Of a DNA stretch of 64,000 bases, positions 7,939 to 17,458 are shown in pieces; position 1 is the first letter of the stretch; each line of letters begins with the position of its first letter. Below the pieces are notes generated by a model. The model was not told the DNA's origin. It did not search any database and saw only the letters and a program-made list of their open reading frames with translations. Source of the DNA: Facklamia lactis (lineage in GTDB: Bacteria; Bacillota; Bacilli; Lactobacillales; Aerococcaceae); assembly GCF_015863205.1 (NCBI RefSeq), contig NZ_JACBXQ010000001.1, positions 434,001 to 498,000 of the forward strand. Reading direction: 5' to 3'. Made by a program: the position numbers and the translations under genes.

Positions 7939-9192
7939 ATGACCGAAGAGAAAAAAGATTCACTCAACACTCAAGAATCCCCTAGTTTTGATGAAATTGA
8001 TCAACTACTAAGTGATCCTTTTGATCAAGACCAAGACAAAGAAGCGAGTCCAACCTTTCAAAGTGACTTAGCTAAAGCCTCTTTATTATCTCAACGCAAA
8101 GTCACCAATGAAAGAACCATTGATCGCCTACCCGAACATCGAAAAGTTCAAGCGCAAAAATTAGCAGATCAAATTGACGAGAATAATATCGCAGCAGTGA
8201 TTACCTATGGAGCCAAAGCTCAAAAAAAATTAAGTGATTTCTCTCATACCATGCTCCACAATGTACAATTAAAAGATACTGGAGAAGTCGGAAATGTCTT
8301 AACCGACTTGATGACCACTTTACAAGAATCCGACCCCAAAGAACTGACTGCTAAACCTAATATTTTCCAAAAAGTTTTCGGACAGGTCAAGACCTCAATC
8401 TCCGAAACACAGATGAAGTATCAGAAAATTGGTAACCAGTTAGATAAAGTTGTGATCCGTCTTGATCGAGAAAAAAATGAATTGTTAAATGATAATATGA
8501 TGTTAGAACAACTCTATCAAAAGAATAAAGACTACTTTGAAGCCCTGAATATCTATATAGCAGCAGGTGAATTAAAAATAGAAGAACTTCAAACCGAAAC
8601 GATCCCTGCTGCGATTGAAAAAGCCCAAGAATCGAATAGTCAAATGGATGTTCAAGAAGTTCACGATCTGAACCAATTCTTAGACCGATTGGATAAGCGA
8701 ACACATGATTTACGTTTAACCCGTCAAATGACGATCCAGCAAGCACCACAAATTCGTATGATTCAAAATACCAACCAATCTTTGGCTGAGAAGATCCAAG
8801 CCTCCATTCATACTTCCATTCCTTTATGGGAGAACCAGATCACAATTGCACTTGCCCTCTTACGTCAGCAAGATGCCGCAACTTCCCAACGCATGGTTTC
8901 TGAAACAACCAATGATCTTTTACGTAAGAACTCCGATATGTTGAAACAGTCCACTATTGATACGGCACGTGAAACTGAACGCGGCATTATTGATTTGGAA
9001 ACTTTACAAAAAACCCAAAGTGACCTTATTGAAACAATTGAAACGACACTACAAATTCAAGCCGATGGTCGAATGCAGAGACAGGCCGCTCAACTTGAAT
9101 TAGAATCGATGGAAAATCAATTAAGAGAGCGACTGATCGCCATTTCCGAAGAACAAAAGAAACAAGTCACAGACAAAGATTCCGCTTCATAA
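7939..9192 (+). CDS. telA: TelA-family toxic anion resistance protein
   Basis: This 417-residue cytoplasmic protein of the TelA/KlaA family has no membrane segment. It is almost entirely predicted helix and coiled coil, with an acidic N-terminal 50 residues that includes an FDEIDQLLSDPFDQD block. The same DDPFD-like motif ends the neighbouring XpaC-like protein. TelA proteins are associated with tellurite and cell-envelope stress resistance, but no biochemical activity is established. It is co-transcribed with xpaC and followed by a strong hairpin shared with ileS. Confidence 0.88.
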   Translation: MTEEKKDSLNTQESPSFDEIDQLLSDPFDQDQDKEASPTFQSDLAKASLLSQRKVTNERTIDRLPEHRKVQAQKLADQIDENNIAAVITYGAKAQKKLSDFSHTMLHNVQLKDTGEVGNVLTDLMTTLQESDPKELTAKPNIFQKVFGQVKTSISETQMKYQKIGNQLDKVVIRLDREKNELLNDNMMLEQLYQKNKDYFEALNIYIAAGELKIEELQTETIPAAIEKAQESNSQMDVQEVHDLNQFLDRLDKRTHDLRLTRQMTIQQAPQIRMIQNTNQSLAEKIQASIHTSIPLWENQITIALALLRQQDAATSQRMVSETTNDLLRKNSDMLKQSTIDTARETERGIIDLETLQKTQSDLIETIETTLQIQADGRMQRQAAQLELESMENQLRERLIAISEEQKKQVTDKDSAS

Positions 9193-9196
9193 TGAA

Positions 9197-9225
9197 AAGC
9201 CTAGCGATTAAATCGCTAGGCTTTT
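9197..9225. terminator. Bidirectional terminator between telA and ileS
   Basis: A perfect 13-bp stem (AAGCCTAGCGATT and its complement) with a one-base loop is flanked by AAAA on the left and TTTTT on the right. It can therefore end transcription from both converging genes. Confidence 0.9.
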
Positions 9226-9230
9226 TCTCT

Positions 9231-12020
9231 CTATTCAGCTTCCATAAAATAGGTTGGGAAATGTTCTTTCACAATAGAATGACAACGCTGGCATAATTCA
9301 GGTGCCTCTTCAATTGTTCCTACTTCTGGTCGCACTGCTCGGCAACGATCACACACATGCCCTTCTGCAGGATGAATTTTGACGGCATAATCTTCAAACT
9401 GATGAGCTCCTTCAACGGCTTGATCCAAAGGCTTCATTTCTAATTGTGACACGATCATCAATTGAGCCAAATCATCTGATAAAGCTTGAAGAGCAGTCAT
9501 ATCTTTCTCAGTAAGATATAGATCAACAGCTGCCTCGAAAGACTTCTTAATCGCAAGCTCTTCATCATTCTTGGCTTCTTCCAAAGCTTTATTGACACCT
9601 GTTTGAACTTTAAAGAAAACCGCCCACTGATCCACTAAGGCTTGAGATTCTTCAATCGCTTCAGCCTGTGGCATTGACTGCAATTGGATAAATCCTTCTA
9701 CACTCGGTAAAGACTTCCAAGCCTCTTCCATCGTATGAAGTAAAATTGGCGTCAATAAAATCAACAGATCGTGTAGAATTTGATAAACAACGGTCTGCAT
9801 CGAACGACGCTTAGGATCATTCGCTGCTTCAATATACACAATATCTTTCGCAATATCTAAATAGAAAGCTGACAAATCAGTTGAAATAAAATTAACGATC
9901 CGCTTATAAAGCGTTGGAAAATCATAGCTATCATAAGCTTTAAGAATATCGGCTTTAAATAAGTTAAATTCCGCCATCATATACTGATCGAGTGAAGTTA
10001 AATCACTCAATGCTACTTGATCTTGACTCGAATCATAATCATTAACCAAGCCTAACATAAAGCGAATTGTGTTACGAATCTTCCGATAAGATTCTGAAAT
10101 TTGCTTCAAGATTTCGTTGGACACTCTCACATCCGATTCATAATCCACAGAAGCTACCCATAGTCGGATAATATCTGCCCCTAAGTCCTCCATCACTTTG
10201 CGAGGATCAATCACATTCCCCACTGATTTCGACATTTTCTGACCTTTTCCATCATTCACAAAACCTTGAGACAACACTTCCTTATAAGGAGGATGGCCAT
10301 AAACAGCCACTGAAGTGGTAAAGGAAGAGTTAAACCAGCCACGATACTGGTCAGAACCTTCTAGATACATATCGGCAGGAAAGACTAGATCATCCCGAGT
10401 TTGAAGCACTCCAGCATAAGAAGTACCAGAATCAAACCATACATCCATAATATCCATTTCTTTCGTAAAGTTACCATTTGGTGATCCAGGATGACTATAG
10501 TCTTCTGGCAATAAGTCTTTTACATCCCATTCAAACCAGATATTTGAACCATGTGTTTCTACCAAGTCTGCCACATGATTCACTAATTCTAAGGTCAAGA
10601 TGGCTTCTCCATTCTCAGCATAGAAAATCGGTAAAGGAACTCCCCAGACTCTTTGCCGTGAAATCACCCAATCTCCACGATCGCGGATCATATTATAGAT
10701 TCTTCTCTGTCCTGATGGATGATGCCAAGTTACAGCATTCTCAACATTATCTAATAATTGATCACGGAACTTATCAATCGAAGCGAACCATTGAGGAGTA
10801 GCTCGATAGATCACAGGTTTCTTAGTCCGCCAGTCGTGCGGATAGGAATGAACGAATTCAGAATAATGTAGTAGGGCCCCATTTTCTTCAATGATCTCTA
10901 CAATTTGCTTCTGCCCTTTAAGATAAAATACACCTTCTAAACCAGGAGCTTCCTCAGTAAAATGCCCACGACTATCTACTGGTGATAGAACTTCTAAACC
11001 ATACTCCAGTCCAATCCAATAGTCATCTTCCCCGTGACCTGGCGCAGTATGAACCAGCCCCGTACCAGATTCCAAGGTGACATGGTCTCCTAACATTAAG
11101 AGTGATTCACGATCATAAAAAGGATGTTGAGCAGTTAAGCGATCAAATTGCTTCCCTTGGTAATGAGCTTCTATCTCATAATCCTGCCATCCAATCGCTG
11201 TTGCAACATTTGTTAAAAGATCTTCGGCTACAATAAAATGACGTCCCTCTACTGCCACTTGAACATAATGAGCATCTGCTAAGACGGAAATACCGAGATT
11301 AGCCGGTAAAGTCCAAGGGGTCGTCGTCCAGATCACAAATTCAGCCTCTGCAGGAACAACCCCTTTACCCTCTCGAACCTTAAAAGCTACATAAATAGAA
11401 GGCGAAGTAACGTCTTGATATTCTACTTCTGCTTCTGCCAATGACGATTCCGAAGACCATGACCAATAAACAGGTTTGGCTCCCTTATAAATATATCCCT
11501 TATCAGCCATCTGACCAAAAATACGTAATTGTTGTGCCTCATATTCTGGAGCTAACGTTAAATAAGGGTGATCCCATTCTCCCGTTATACCCAATCTTTT
11601 AAAGGTGGCTTTTTGCCCTTCTACTTGCTTAATAGCGTACTCTTCACATAGTTGACGGAATTCAACTTGCGAATGTTCTTTCCGGTTAATCCCTTCATTC
11701 TTTTGCAGGGCTGATTCAATCGGAAGACCATGTGTATCCCAGCCCGGCACATAAGGAGCTCGAAAACCACTCATCGCTTTGTAACGTATAATAAAATCTT
11801 TACTTATTTTGTTTAAAGCATGCCCCATATGAACATCCCCATTTGCATAAGGAGGTCCATCATGTAAGATCCACGGTTCACACTCCGCATTCTTGTCTTG
11901 AATTTGACGATATATATCAACCGCTTCCCATTCAGCCTGTAGATCGACTTCTTTTTGAGGCAAATTAGCTTTCATCGCAAAGTCTGTTTTTCCTAAGTTT
12001 AGGGTTTCCTTTAATTTCAT
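9231..12020 (-). CDS. ileS: Isoleucyl-tRNA synthetase
   Basis: This 929-residue class I synthetase charges tRNA-Ile with isoleucine and edits valine. It has the HIGH-type motif (PPYANGDVHMGHA, about residues 57-69), KMSKS (about 590s) and a C-terminal zinc-binding CDRC...CQRC pair. The frame is open 22 codons further upstream, but that stretch is the T-box terminator hairpin. The ATG at 12020, preceded by AAAGGAG, is the start. It sits directly downstream of divIVA, as in many Firmicutes, with its own promoter and T-box. Confidence 0.97.
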   Translation of the reverse strand: MKLKETLNLGKTDFAMKANLPQKEVDLQAEWEAVDIYRQIQDKNAECEPWILHDGPPYANGDVHMGHALNKISKDFIIRYKAMSGFRAPYVPGWDTHGLPIESALQKNEGINRKEHSQVEFRQLCEEYAIKQVEGQKATFKRLGITGEWDHPYLTLAPEYEAQQLRIFGQMADKGYIYKGAKPVYWSWSSESSLAEAEVEYQDVTSPSIYVAFKVREGKGVVPAEAEFVIWTTTPWTLPANLGISVLADAHYVQVAVEGRHFIVAEDLLTNVATAIGWQDYEIEAHYQGKQFDRLTAQHPFYDRESLLMLGDHVTLESGTGLVHTAPGHGEDDYWIGLEYGLEVLSPVDSRGHFTEEAPGLEGVFYLKGQKQIVEIIEENGALLHYSEFVHSYPHDWRTKKPVIYRATPQWFASIDKFRDQLLDNVENAVTWHHPSGQRRIYNMIRDRGDWVISRQRVWGVPLPIFYAENGEAILTLELVNHVADLVETHGSNIWFEWDVKDLLPEDYSHPGSPNGNFTKEMDIMDVWFDSGTSYAGVLQTRDDLVFPADMYLEGSDQYRGWFNSSFTTSVAVYGHPPYKEVLSQGFVNDGKGQKMSKSVGNVIDPRKVMEDLGADIIRLWVASVDYESDVRVSNEILKQISESYRKIRNTIRFMLGLVNDYDSSQDQVALSDLTSLDQYMMAEFNLFKADILKAYDSYDFPTLYKRIVNFISTDLSAFYLDIAKDIVYIEAANDPKRRSMQTVVYQILHDLLILLTPILLHTMEEAWKSLPSVEGFIQLQSMPQAEAIEESQALVDQWAVFFKVQTGVNKALEEAKNDEELAIKKSFEAAVDLYLTEKDMTALQALSDDLAQLMIVSQLEMKPLDQAVEGAHQFEDYAVKIHPAEGHVCDRCRAVRPEVGTIEEAPELCQRCHSIVKEHFPTYFMEAE

Positions 12021-12040
12021 TTCCTCACTCCTTTTAAATA

Positions 12041-12276
12041 AAAAAACACCCCTTCTCAACGAAGGGACGTTTAAACGTGGTACCACCCAAATTTAATAGC
12101 ATCAGTAACTATTCTCTCTCCATGTTAACGCTATTGAAGCGGAACTAGCTACTATTGTTCACTAGCCGTAAGGATAGAAGGATAATCCAATTATGAGGGA
12201 TTGCTAGACTCTCACCTTGCCTAACTCGCTGTATATATCATAATAGGACCTTGTTTCTATCTGTAATATTTAATGA
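12041..12276 (-). promoter_or_regulatory. T-box riboswitch (isoleucine) controlling ileS
   Basis: On the minus strand the T-box GGGTGGTACCACG lies in an antiterminator. It is followed by a terminator stem (CCCTTC / GAAGGG) ending in seven Ts, just before ileS. In Stem I, GATAGAA pairs with TTCTATC, and the strand just inside it reads GGATT-ATC-C. This gives ATC, an isoleucine codon, as specifier and agrees with the gene controlled. Confidence 0.93.
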
Positions 12277-12284
12277 TTGATCAC

Positions 12285-12313
12285 ATTATATTATTCTTCT
12301 CGCGGAAGGTCAA
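12285..12313 (-). promoter_or_regulatory. ileS promoter, overlapping the end of divIVA
   Basis: On the minus strand, TTGACC (12308-12313), a 17-base spacer and TATAAT (12285-12290) form a strong promoter. Its -35 box and spacer lie inside the last codons of divIVA. Confidence 0.8.
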
Positions 12314-13193
12314 TGCGAATTGTTTCGCCATATAAATCCTCATCGGAAGCTTCTTCTTGTGATGTTGAAGAATTTTGCTGATTGGCTTGTTCTTTTTGAT
12401 GACGCTCATAGGCTTCAAGTTCTTCACGACTTAAAGGGATAGTATTAAATTTTTCTTCATCTGCTGGACGTTCAAATTCAAGACTTTCTTTGGTGAAAAT
12501 TTGAGTTAAATCTAAATCTTCCTCTTCTGTCTCAGCCTTTGATGGAAAAACAATTTCTTCTTCTGTAATTTTCTCTGTTTGACCTAAGTAATTATGCTTA
12601 TCTTCTGGGATAGCATCAAAACCTACTTGCATTTCAGCTTCTGCTTGTTCCACTAATGCATCTACTTTATCTTGAGTTTTAACATTATTCACTTGCACCG
12701 GACTTTGAGCCTGAGCAGGTGTCAAGGCAGAACCTTCGAATAATTCTTCAAATTCTTCATTATTGACAACCTCCAATTGATTTTGAATCAATTGACGCAT
12801 TTTCTCACGATATCGTTGAGTCGATTGACGTAGGTTTTCAGTTTCTTCGTAAATTTTATGCGATTGATCAGAAGCATCTTTAATTAATCGATCCGCCTCA
12901 CGTTCTGCCTCATAAAGAATTAACTCTGCTTCTTTACGAGCATTCTGCTTCAAACGATCTGCCGCTTCTTGGGCAATAATAATTGAAGAATTTAATGATT
13001 CTTGTAATTGACCAAAGTAATCTAACTTGTCATTAGCATCCGATAAATCCTTCGATAATATTCGGTTCTCTTCTAATGACTTTTCAAGCTGGACTCTCAC
13101 AATATCCAAAAAGTCATTCACTTGCTCGGGATCATAACCTCTAAATTTATTATTAAATTCTTTCATCAAGATTTCATCTGGTGTAATTGCCAT
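12291..13193 (-). CDS. divIVA: DivIVA, septum/pole-localising cell division protein
   Basis: This 300-residue protein opens with the DivIVA membrane-curvature-sensing domain (MAITPDEI...FRGYDPEQVNDFLD, residues 1-30). A long coiled coil (about 32-155) and a variable, very acidic C-terminal half (about 160-300) follow. DivIVA collects at negatively curved membranes at septa and recruits division and wall-synthesis partners. At 300 residues it is longer than Bacillus DivIVA (about 164) because of the acidic tail, as in streptococci and enterococci. It is the last gene of the division cluster. Confidence 0.95.
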   Translation of the reverse strand: MAITPDEILMKEFNNKFRGYDPEQVNDFLDIVRVQLEKSLEENRILSKDLSDANDKLDYFGQLQESLNSSIIIAQEAADRLKQNARKEAELILYEAEREADRLIKDASDQSHKIYEETENLRQSTQRYREKMRQLIQNQLEVVNNEEFEELFEGSALTPAQAQSPVQVNNVKTQDKVDALVEQAEAEMQVGFDAIPEDKHNYLGQTEKITEEEIVFPSKAETEEEDLDLTQIFTKESLEFERPADEEKFNTIPLSREELEAYERHQKEQANQQNSSTSQEEASDEDLYGETIRIDLPREE

Positions 13194-13220
13194 CTTATAT
13201 GACCTTCCTTCTATCTAAAA

Positions 13221-14003
13221 TTATACTTTTAATACTTCGACAGACAAACGATAATTCTCTTTCTTAGTCATGCCTTCAATTGCTCGTATACGAAAACGAC
13301 CAAAACGCCGTAAGGAAACAATATCTTCTTCACCTATCATAACATCTGTGCGTTCCATTTGCATAAAATTTACTTTAACCAATCCAGCTTGTATTGCTTC
13401 TTTTGCGCGTTGTCTTGAAATATGATAAATCTTAGCTAAGAGAGTATCTAATCGCAACGAAGAAGCGATCACATTGATGACTTCCCATTCTTCTTGCGAC
13501 CTTAAGAGATCAGCTGAAGTGATTTCAATTAAACGAACTCCTACATTCCCAATCTTATCTACCTGAGCCTTTAGATACTCAACCATGGTCGCATCTACAA
13601 TGATTTGCCAATCGTTGCCATCAGTTATAATATCACCGATTCGATCTCTTTCAATACCAGTTCCCAACAAAGTTCCCAAAATCTTGCCATGTGTTATTTC
13701 GGCAAATTTTACCGGAAACTTTACTTCCAGATAGGCTAATTGTAAATCAGCTTCTTCAAATTGATAATATAAAGGAAAAAGTAAGGCTCGTTGCCGTTCA
13801 GCGCCCTCATATCCACCCTTTAAGATTAGTTTTACCTCATCTTGACCGTTCACAATCTGCTCAATAATACTGGCTTCACGCGGCGTCAGAAACTTACTAA
13901 TCAAAGGAGCATAAGTAGATTCAACCTGCTCTAACCAAGAATATACTTGATCAATAAAAGGAGCTTCTTCTTTACGATAATGTTGATAAATATCTGAGTT
14001 CAT
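13221..14003 (-). CDS. ylmH: YlmH, RNA-binding S4-domain protein
   Basis: This 260-residue protein of the YlmH family is encoded next to divIVA in most Gram-positive dcw clusters. The C-terminal S4 domain spans about residues 182-245 (RLDTLLAKIYHISRQRAKEAIQAG). The N-terminal two thirds is the YlmH-specific fold. In Bacillus it has been linked to rescue of stalled ribosomes. It lies 27 bases upstream of divIVA and 4 bases from ylmG. Confidence 0.93.
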   Translation of the reverse strand: MNSDIYQHYRKEEAPFIDQVYSWLEQVESTYAPLISKFLTPREASIIEQIVNGQDEVKLILKGGYEGAERQRALLFPLYYQFEEADLQLAYLEVKFPVKFAEITHGKILGTLLGTGIERDRIGDIITDGNDWQIIVDATMVEYLKAQVDKIGNVGVRLIEITSADLLRSQEEWEVINVIASSLRLDTLLAKIYHISRQRAKEAIQAGLVKVNFMQMERTDVMIGEEDIVSLRRFGRFRIRAIEGMTKKENYRLSVEVLKV

Positions 14004-14007
14004 TTCA

Positions 14008-14280
14008 TTATCCTAACAAGGCTAAAAGCAAAGTGATTAAACCACGTTGGATCAAATTCAAAACAAATAGTGCAATGATAATATTAATCGATATTGGCCC
14101 AATGGGAGGGATCAGACGATCAAAGATATCCAAGTATGGGCTAACCATTTTATCAATAAAGCGCCCTAAAGCAGAATCCCTAGCTCCTGGAAGCCATGAC
14201 ATTAAAGCATAAATCACCAGTAACCACTGATAAATTTGAAAAGCATAATTAATAACTTTCAATAAAGAAAATAAATTCAT
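14008..14280 (-). CDS. ylmG: YlmG/YggT family membrane protein
   Basis: This 90-residue protein has two membrane spans separated by the family motif (SWLPGARDS...DPYLDIFDRLIPPIGPI-like; here MVSPYLDIFDRLIPP, about residues 45-59). The family is linked to division and to membrane or nucleoid organisation, but its exact role is not settled. It is co-encoded with ylmH and divIVA. In other Firmicutes sepF and ylmE lie between this gene and ftsZ. Here only 76 bases separate them. Confidence 0.92.
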   Translation of the reverse strand: MNLFSLLKVINYAFQIYQWLLVIYALMSWLPGARDSALGRFIDKMVSPYLDIFDRLIPPIGPISINIIIALFVLNLIQRGLITLLLALLG

Positions 14281-14308
14281 AAAGCCTCCATCATTCCTTC
14301 TGTTCTAT

Positions 14309-14342
14309 TTGGAAAAGAGGAAACGATCTCGCTTCCTCTTTT
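14309..14342 (-). terminator. Hairpin between ftsZ and ylmG
   Basis: An inverted repeat with a 14-bp stem (AAAAGAGGAAGCGA on the minus strand) and a two-base loop follows ftsZ. The T-run is inside the stem rather than after it. It may be a partial terminator that lowers expression of ylmG-ylmH-divIVA relative to ftsZ. Confidence 0.55.
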
Positions 14343-14356
14343 AATTAAAAATTCGA

Positions 14357-15691
14357 TTAGTGACGATTGCGTTTACGGAAGAATGGCGGTGTATCCAATT
14401 CATCATGGTCTTCAGAATCGCTCTGACGAACTTTACTTTCTGATTCAGGACGTTCAAAAGTTCTCTCAGACTTCACTTCATTTGGATTTACTTCTTCAAC
14501 ATCACGAGTAATTTGTTCCCGCTTAATATCCCAATCACTAAACAAATTACGCTCTGGTTCAGCCTGTGGCTGAGCAGGTTTCACATTCATTTGACGTTCT
14601 GGGTTAGGGGGTGTATTCTGCTTAGAAGGCGCCGCTTTCTTCGCAGGTTGTTCAGAATAATGAACTGAATTATTCTGTGAGAAGCTAGGACGTTGTTGAC
14701 GAATCGTTTGTTGCTTATTAATGGTATTTCTTTCAGTATCAATCCCTGTTGCTATGACGGTTACGACCACTTCATCTCCTAGGCTCTCATTGATTGAAGT
14801 ACCAAAGATGATATTGACATCATCACTAGAAGCAGAAGCAATAATTTCGCTTGCATCTTGAGCTTCAAACAAGCTTAAGTCTGGTCCACCCGTTACATTT
14901 AATAAGATATGTTCTGCTCCATCAATCGATACTTCTAATAATGGAGAAGAGATCGCTTTTTTCGTTGCTTCTGCTGTTCGGTTCTCGCCTGAAGCTGATC
15001 CTATTCCCATCAAGGCTGTTCCTTGGTCTTTCATGACCGTCTTAACATCCGCAAAGTCCAAATTGATATATCCTGGCGACACAATTAAATCAGAGATCCC
15101 TTGAACCCCTTGACGTAATACATTATCAGCTTCACTAAAGGCTTCTAGCATCGGAGTTTTGCGATCCACTACTTCTAATAAACGGTTATTAGAAATAACC
15201 ACTAGGGTATCAACCGCATCTTTTAAATTCTGTAAACCTTCTGCGGCAAAACGCCCACGCTTTGGTCCTTCAAAAGTAAAAGGACGTGTCACGACTCCGA
15301 CCGTTAAGGCTCCTATATCTTTAGCGATCTTAGCCACAATAGGGGCAGCTCCTGTCCCTGTTCCACCACCCATTCCGGCTGTTACAAACACCAAGTCTGA
15401 TCCCTCTAGAACTTGACGAATTTGTTCTTCAGATTCTTCGGCCGCACGTGTTCCAATTTCCGGAACAGAGCCTGCACCTAGGCCTTTGGTCACTTTTGGT
15501 CCTAATTGAATTTTGGTCTCAGCTTGAGAGTCTTTTAGAGCTTGTGTGTCAGTATTAGCGACAATAAATTCAACACCCTTAACATCTTCAGCAATCATAC
15601 GGTTAACCGCATTACCACCTGCTCCACCTACTCCAATGACTTTAATAATGGCTCCCTCGGGATTCATTGTTGAATCAAACGATAATTCCAT
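14357..15691 (-). CDS. ftsZ: FtsZ, tubulin-like cell division GTPase
   Basis: FtsZ polymerises at midcell into the Z ring that recruits the divisome. The 444-residue protein has the tubulin signature GGGTGTG (residues 108-114) and the T7 synergy loop ([11 protein letters not shown], about 207-217). A disordered linker (about 320-430) follows, and then the conserved C-terminal peptide (DTPPFFRKR, near residues 433-441) that binds FtsA and EzrA. The N-terminal MELSFDS replaces the more usual MLEF. It lies 36 bases downstream of ftsA. Confidence 0.98.
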   Translation of the reverse strand: MELSFDSTMNPEGAIIKVIGVGGAGGNAVNRMIAEDVKGVEFIVANTDTQALKDSQAETKIQLGPKVTKGLGAGSVPEIGTRAAEESEEQIRQVLEGSDLVFVTAGMGGGTGTGAAPIVAKIAKDIGALTVGVVTRPFTFEGPKRGRFAAEGLQNLKDAVDTLVVISNNRLLEVVDRKTPMLEAFSEADNVLRQGVQGISDLIVSPGYINLDFADVKTVMKDQGTALMGIGSASGENRTAEATKKAISSPLLEVSIDGAEHILLNVTGGPDLSLFEAQDASEIIASASSDDVNIIFGTSINESLGDEVVVTVIATGIDTERNTINKQQTIRQQRPSFSQNNSVHYSEQPAKKAAPSKQNTPPNPERQMNVKPAQPQAEPERNLFSDWDIKREQITRDVEEVNPNEVKSERTFERPESESKVRQSDSEDHDELDTPPFFRKRNRH

Positions 15692-15727
15692 GTATGTATT
15701 CCTCCTAATAAATTCAGATCCTTCATT

Positions 15728-17326
15728 CTAATCAAAAAACGTTTGGAAAAACGACCGCACTTTATTGGTAATTCCTGAGTCTTGACTGGGTCTATATACT
15801 TCCTCGTAGGTTACCTCTTGATCGGTTGTTTGATCCTCTTCATAGTACATTGCTTCTTCATAATGCGGTTGATTTGAAGAATTGCTGGCATCATAACGAT
15901 AGTATTCATCATGTCCTTGTGCTGGCATCTCACTCTCACGGAATAAACGACCTTTAGATTGAGATGGCCCTGACTGACTATTCTCTCTTCTGACTGGGGC
16001 TTCTGTTTTAGTAATACTTGGACCATAACTACGATCTCGCGGATCTTTGTTTTCAAAATAGTCGCCATCATAAGTTACTTCTGTTTTAGCAGGACGACTC
16101 GGTTCAATGTTAGGTCCTCTATTCGGCATCGGTCTTTCCGGTTGAACAGCATGACGCGCTCGTTGTGAACGGAAAGTAGACTGCGCAATGCGGTGAACTT
16201 CATCTAATTGAGCAACATATTCGACCATTCCCATACTTGTCGTATAAACCGGATTTCTCATTCCCATTTGCTCGGGAATATATTGACGAACTTGGGAACC
16301 AAAATATTTCTGACTCAATTCCAATACACCTGGTAAAGAGGAAGCTCCTCCTGTTAATACAAAACCACCTGGTAAGTCCATCGCATCGATGGCTTGTAAA
16401 TCTTCTCGAATCGTTTCAAAAATTTGAGTCAAACGGGCTTCAATGATTTCTGATAAATAACGCTCGTCTACTCGAACGGGTTCTTTACGTCCAACCGTTT
16501 CCACCGGGAAATACTCTTCTGGTGAAGTCTGGCTCGAAACCGCATAACCAAACTCACGCTTAATCCTTTCAGCCGAATCAAGTGAAGTATTTAAAATAAC
16601 AGAAATATCCTTGGTGACATAATCGCCACCTTCTTGATCTACAAATGAATATTTTAATTGGTTATCATAAATAATAGAAGCGCTCGTTTGACCGCCTCCC
16701 ATATCAATAATGACTGTTCCAAATTCTCGCTCATCATGGTTCAATGCAACGGATGCAATCGCTTGAGGTTGTAAAACAAACTCAGCAATTTGCAAGCCAG
16801 CTTTCTCGACACAACGTCTTATATTATGGATAATCGTCCGAGGTCCTGTTAACAAACGTGCATATAATTCTAAACGTACCCCGATCATCCCACGCGGATC
16901 ACGAATACCACTAAAACCATCCACGATGAATTCTTCAGGAAGAATTGCGATTACTTCTCTTTCTGGTGGCACAGAACGAACCTTTGCCGCAGAAATGACA
17001 TTATCTACATCCTTCGATGTGATCTCGCGGTTCTCACTCGCTACTGCGATCATGCCATGGCAGTCATCGATCGCAAGTTTATTACTTGGTACCCCGACAA
17101 CTACCTCATTAATCTTTACATTCGCTTTTCTTTCCGCATGTTCAATTGCTTTTTGAATTGAAAAGACCGTCTCATCAATATCGACGATGACTCCACGACT
17201 CAAGCCGTGCGACTTTTCATTCCCAACACCAATGATATTAACTTGTCCATTCATATATTCTGCAACTACAACCTTGATGGACGTTGTTCCAATATCAAGG
17301 CTGACTACTATTTCTTGATTCCTCAT
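15728..17326 (-). CDS. ftsA: FtsA, actin-like Z-ring membrane anchor, with a long C-terminal linker
   Basis: FtsA is an actin-fold ATPase that tethers FtsZ to the membrane. The core (about residues 1-385) has the phosphate loop (SLDIGTTSIK, about 9-18), the IDMGGGQTS block and the adenosine motif LTGGASSLPG. The protein is 532 residues, about 100 longer than the 410-440 usual in the family. The excess is a polar, disordered linker (about 390-515). It ends with the amphipathic membrane helix (VRSFFQTFF, last residues). It precedes ftsZ directly. Confidence 0.97.
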   Translation of the reverse strand: MRNQEIVVSLDIGTTSIKVVVAEYMNGQVNIIGVGNEKSHGLSRGVIVDIDETVFSIQKAIEHAERKANVKINEVVVGVPSNKLAIDDCHGMIAVASENREITSKDVDNVISAAKVRSVPPEREVIAILPEEFIVDGFSGIRDPRGMIGVRLELYARLLTGPRTIIHNIRRCVEKAGLQIAEFVLQPQAIASVALNHDEREFGTVIIDMGGGQTSASIIYDNQLKYSFVDQEGGDYVTKDISVILNTSLDSAERIKREFGYAVSSQTSPEEYFPVETVGRKEPVRVDERYLSEIIEARLTQIFETIREDLQAIDAMDLPGGFVLTGGASSLPGVLELSQKYFGSQVRQYIPEQMGMRNPVYTTSMGMVEYVAQLDEVHRIAQSTFRSQRARHAVQPERPMPNRGPNIEPSRPAKTEVTYDGDYFENKDPRDRSYGPSITKTEAPVRRENSQSGPSQSKGRLFRESEMPAQGHDEYYRYDASNSSNQPHYEEAMYYEEDQTTDQEVTYEEVYRPSQDSGITNKVRSFFQTFFD

Positions 17327-17458
17327 TAAGGTGATGAACCCCCTTCATTTCCACAATTATTGTGATACTCCACAATACATTACACTAATATTAGCACAAA
17401 GAAATTTTCTTGGAAATTAAAAAATGTCTCTGTTATCATTTCGTAATCTGTACTTGTC

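Noticed and set aside
9231-12086. 951-residue version of IleS
   Set aside because: The extra codons lie in the T-box terminator hairpin; a normal ribosome site supports the start at 12020.
15159-15416. Open frame on the plus strand opposite ftsZ
   Set aside because: It has no ribosome site or family resemblance and lies wholly inside ftsZ on the other strand; its low-complexity composition mirrors the FtsZ glycine/alanine-rich core.
17327-17458. Short inverted and direct CCACAAT repeats in the divIB-ftsA gap as an operator
   Set aside because: The repeats are short and imperfect in an AT-rich gap; nothing ties them to a regulator.
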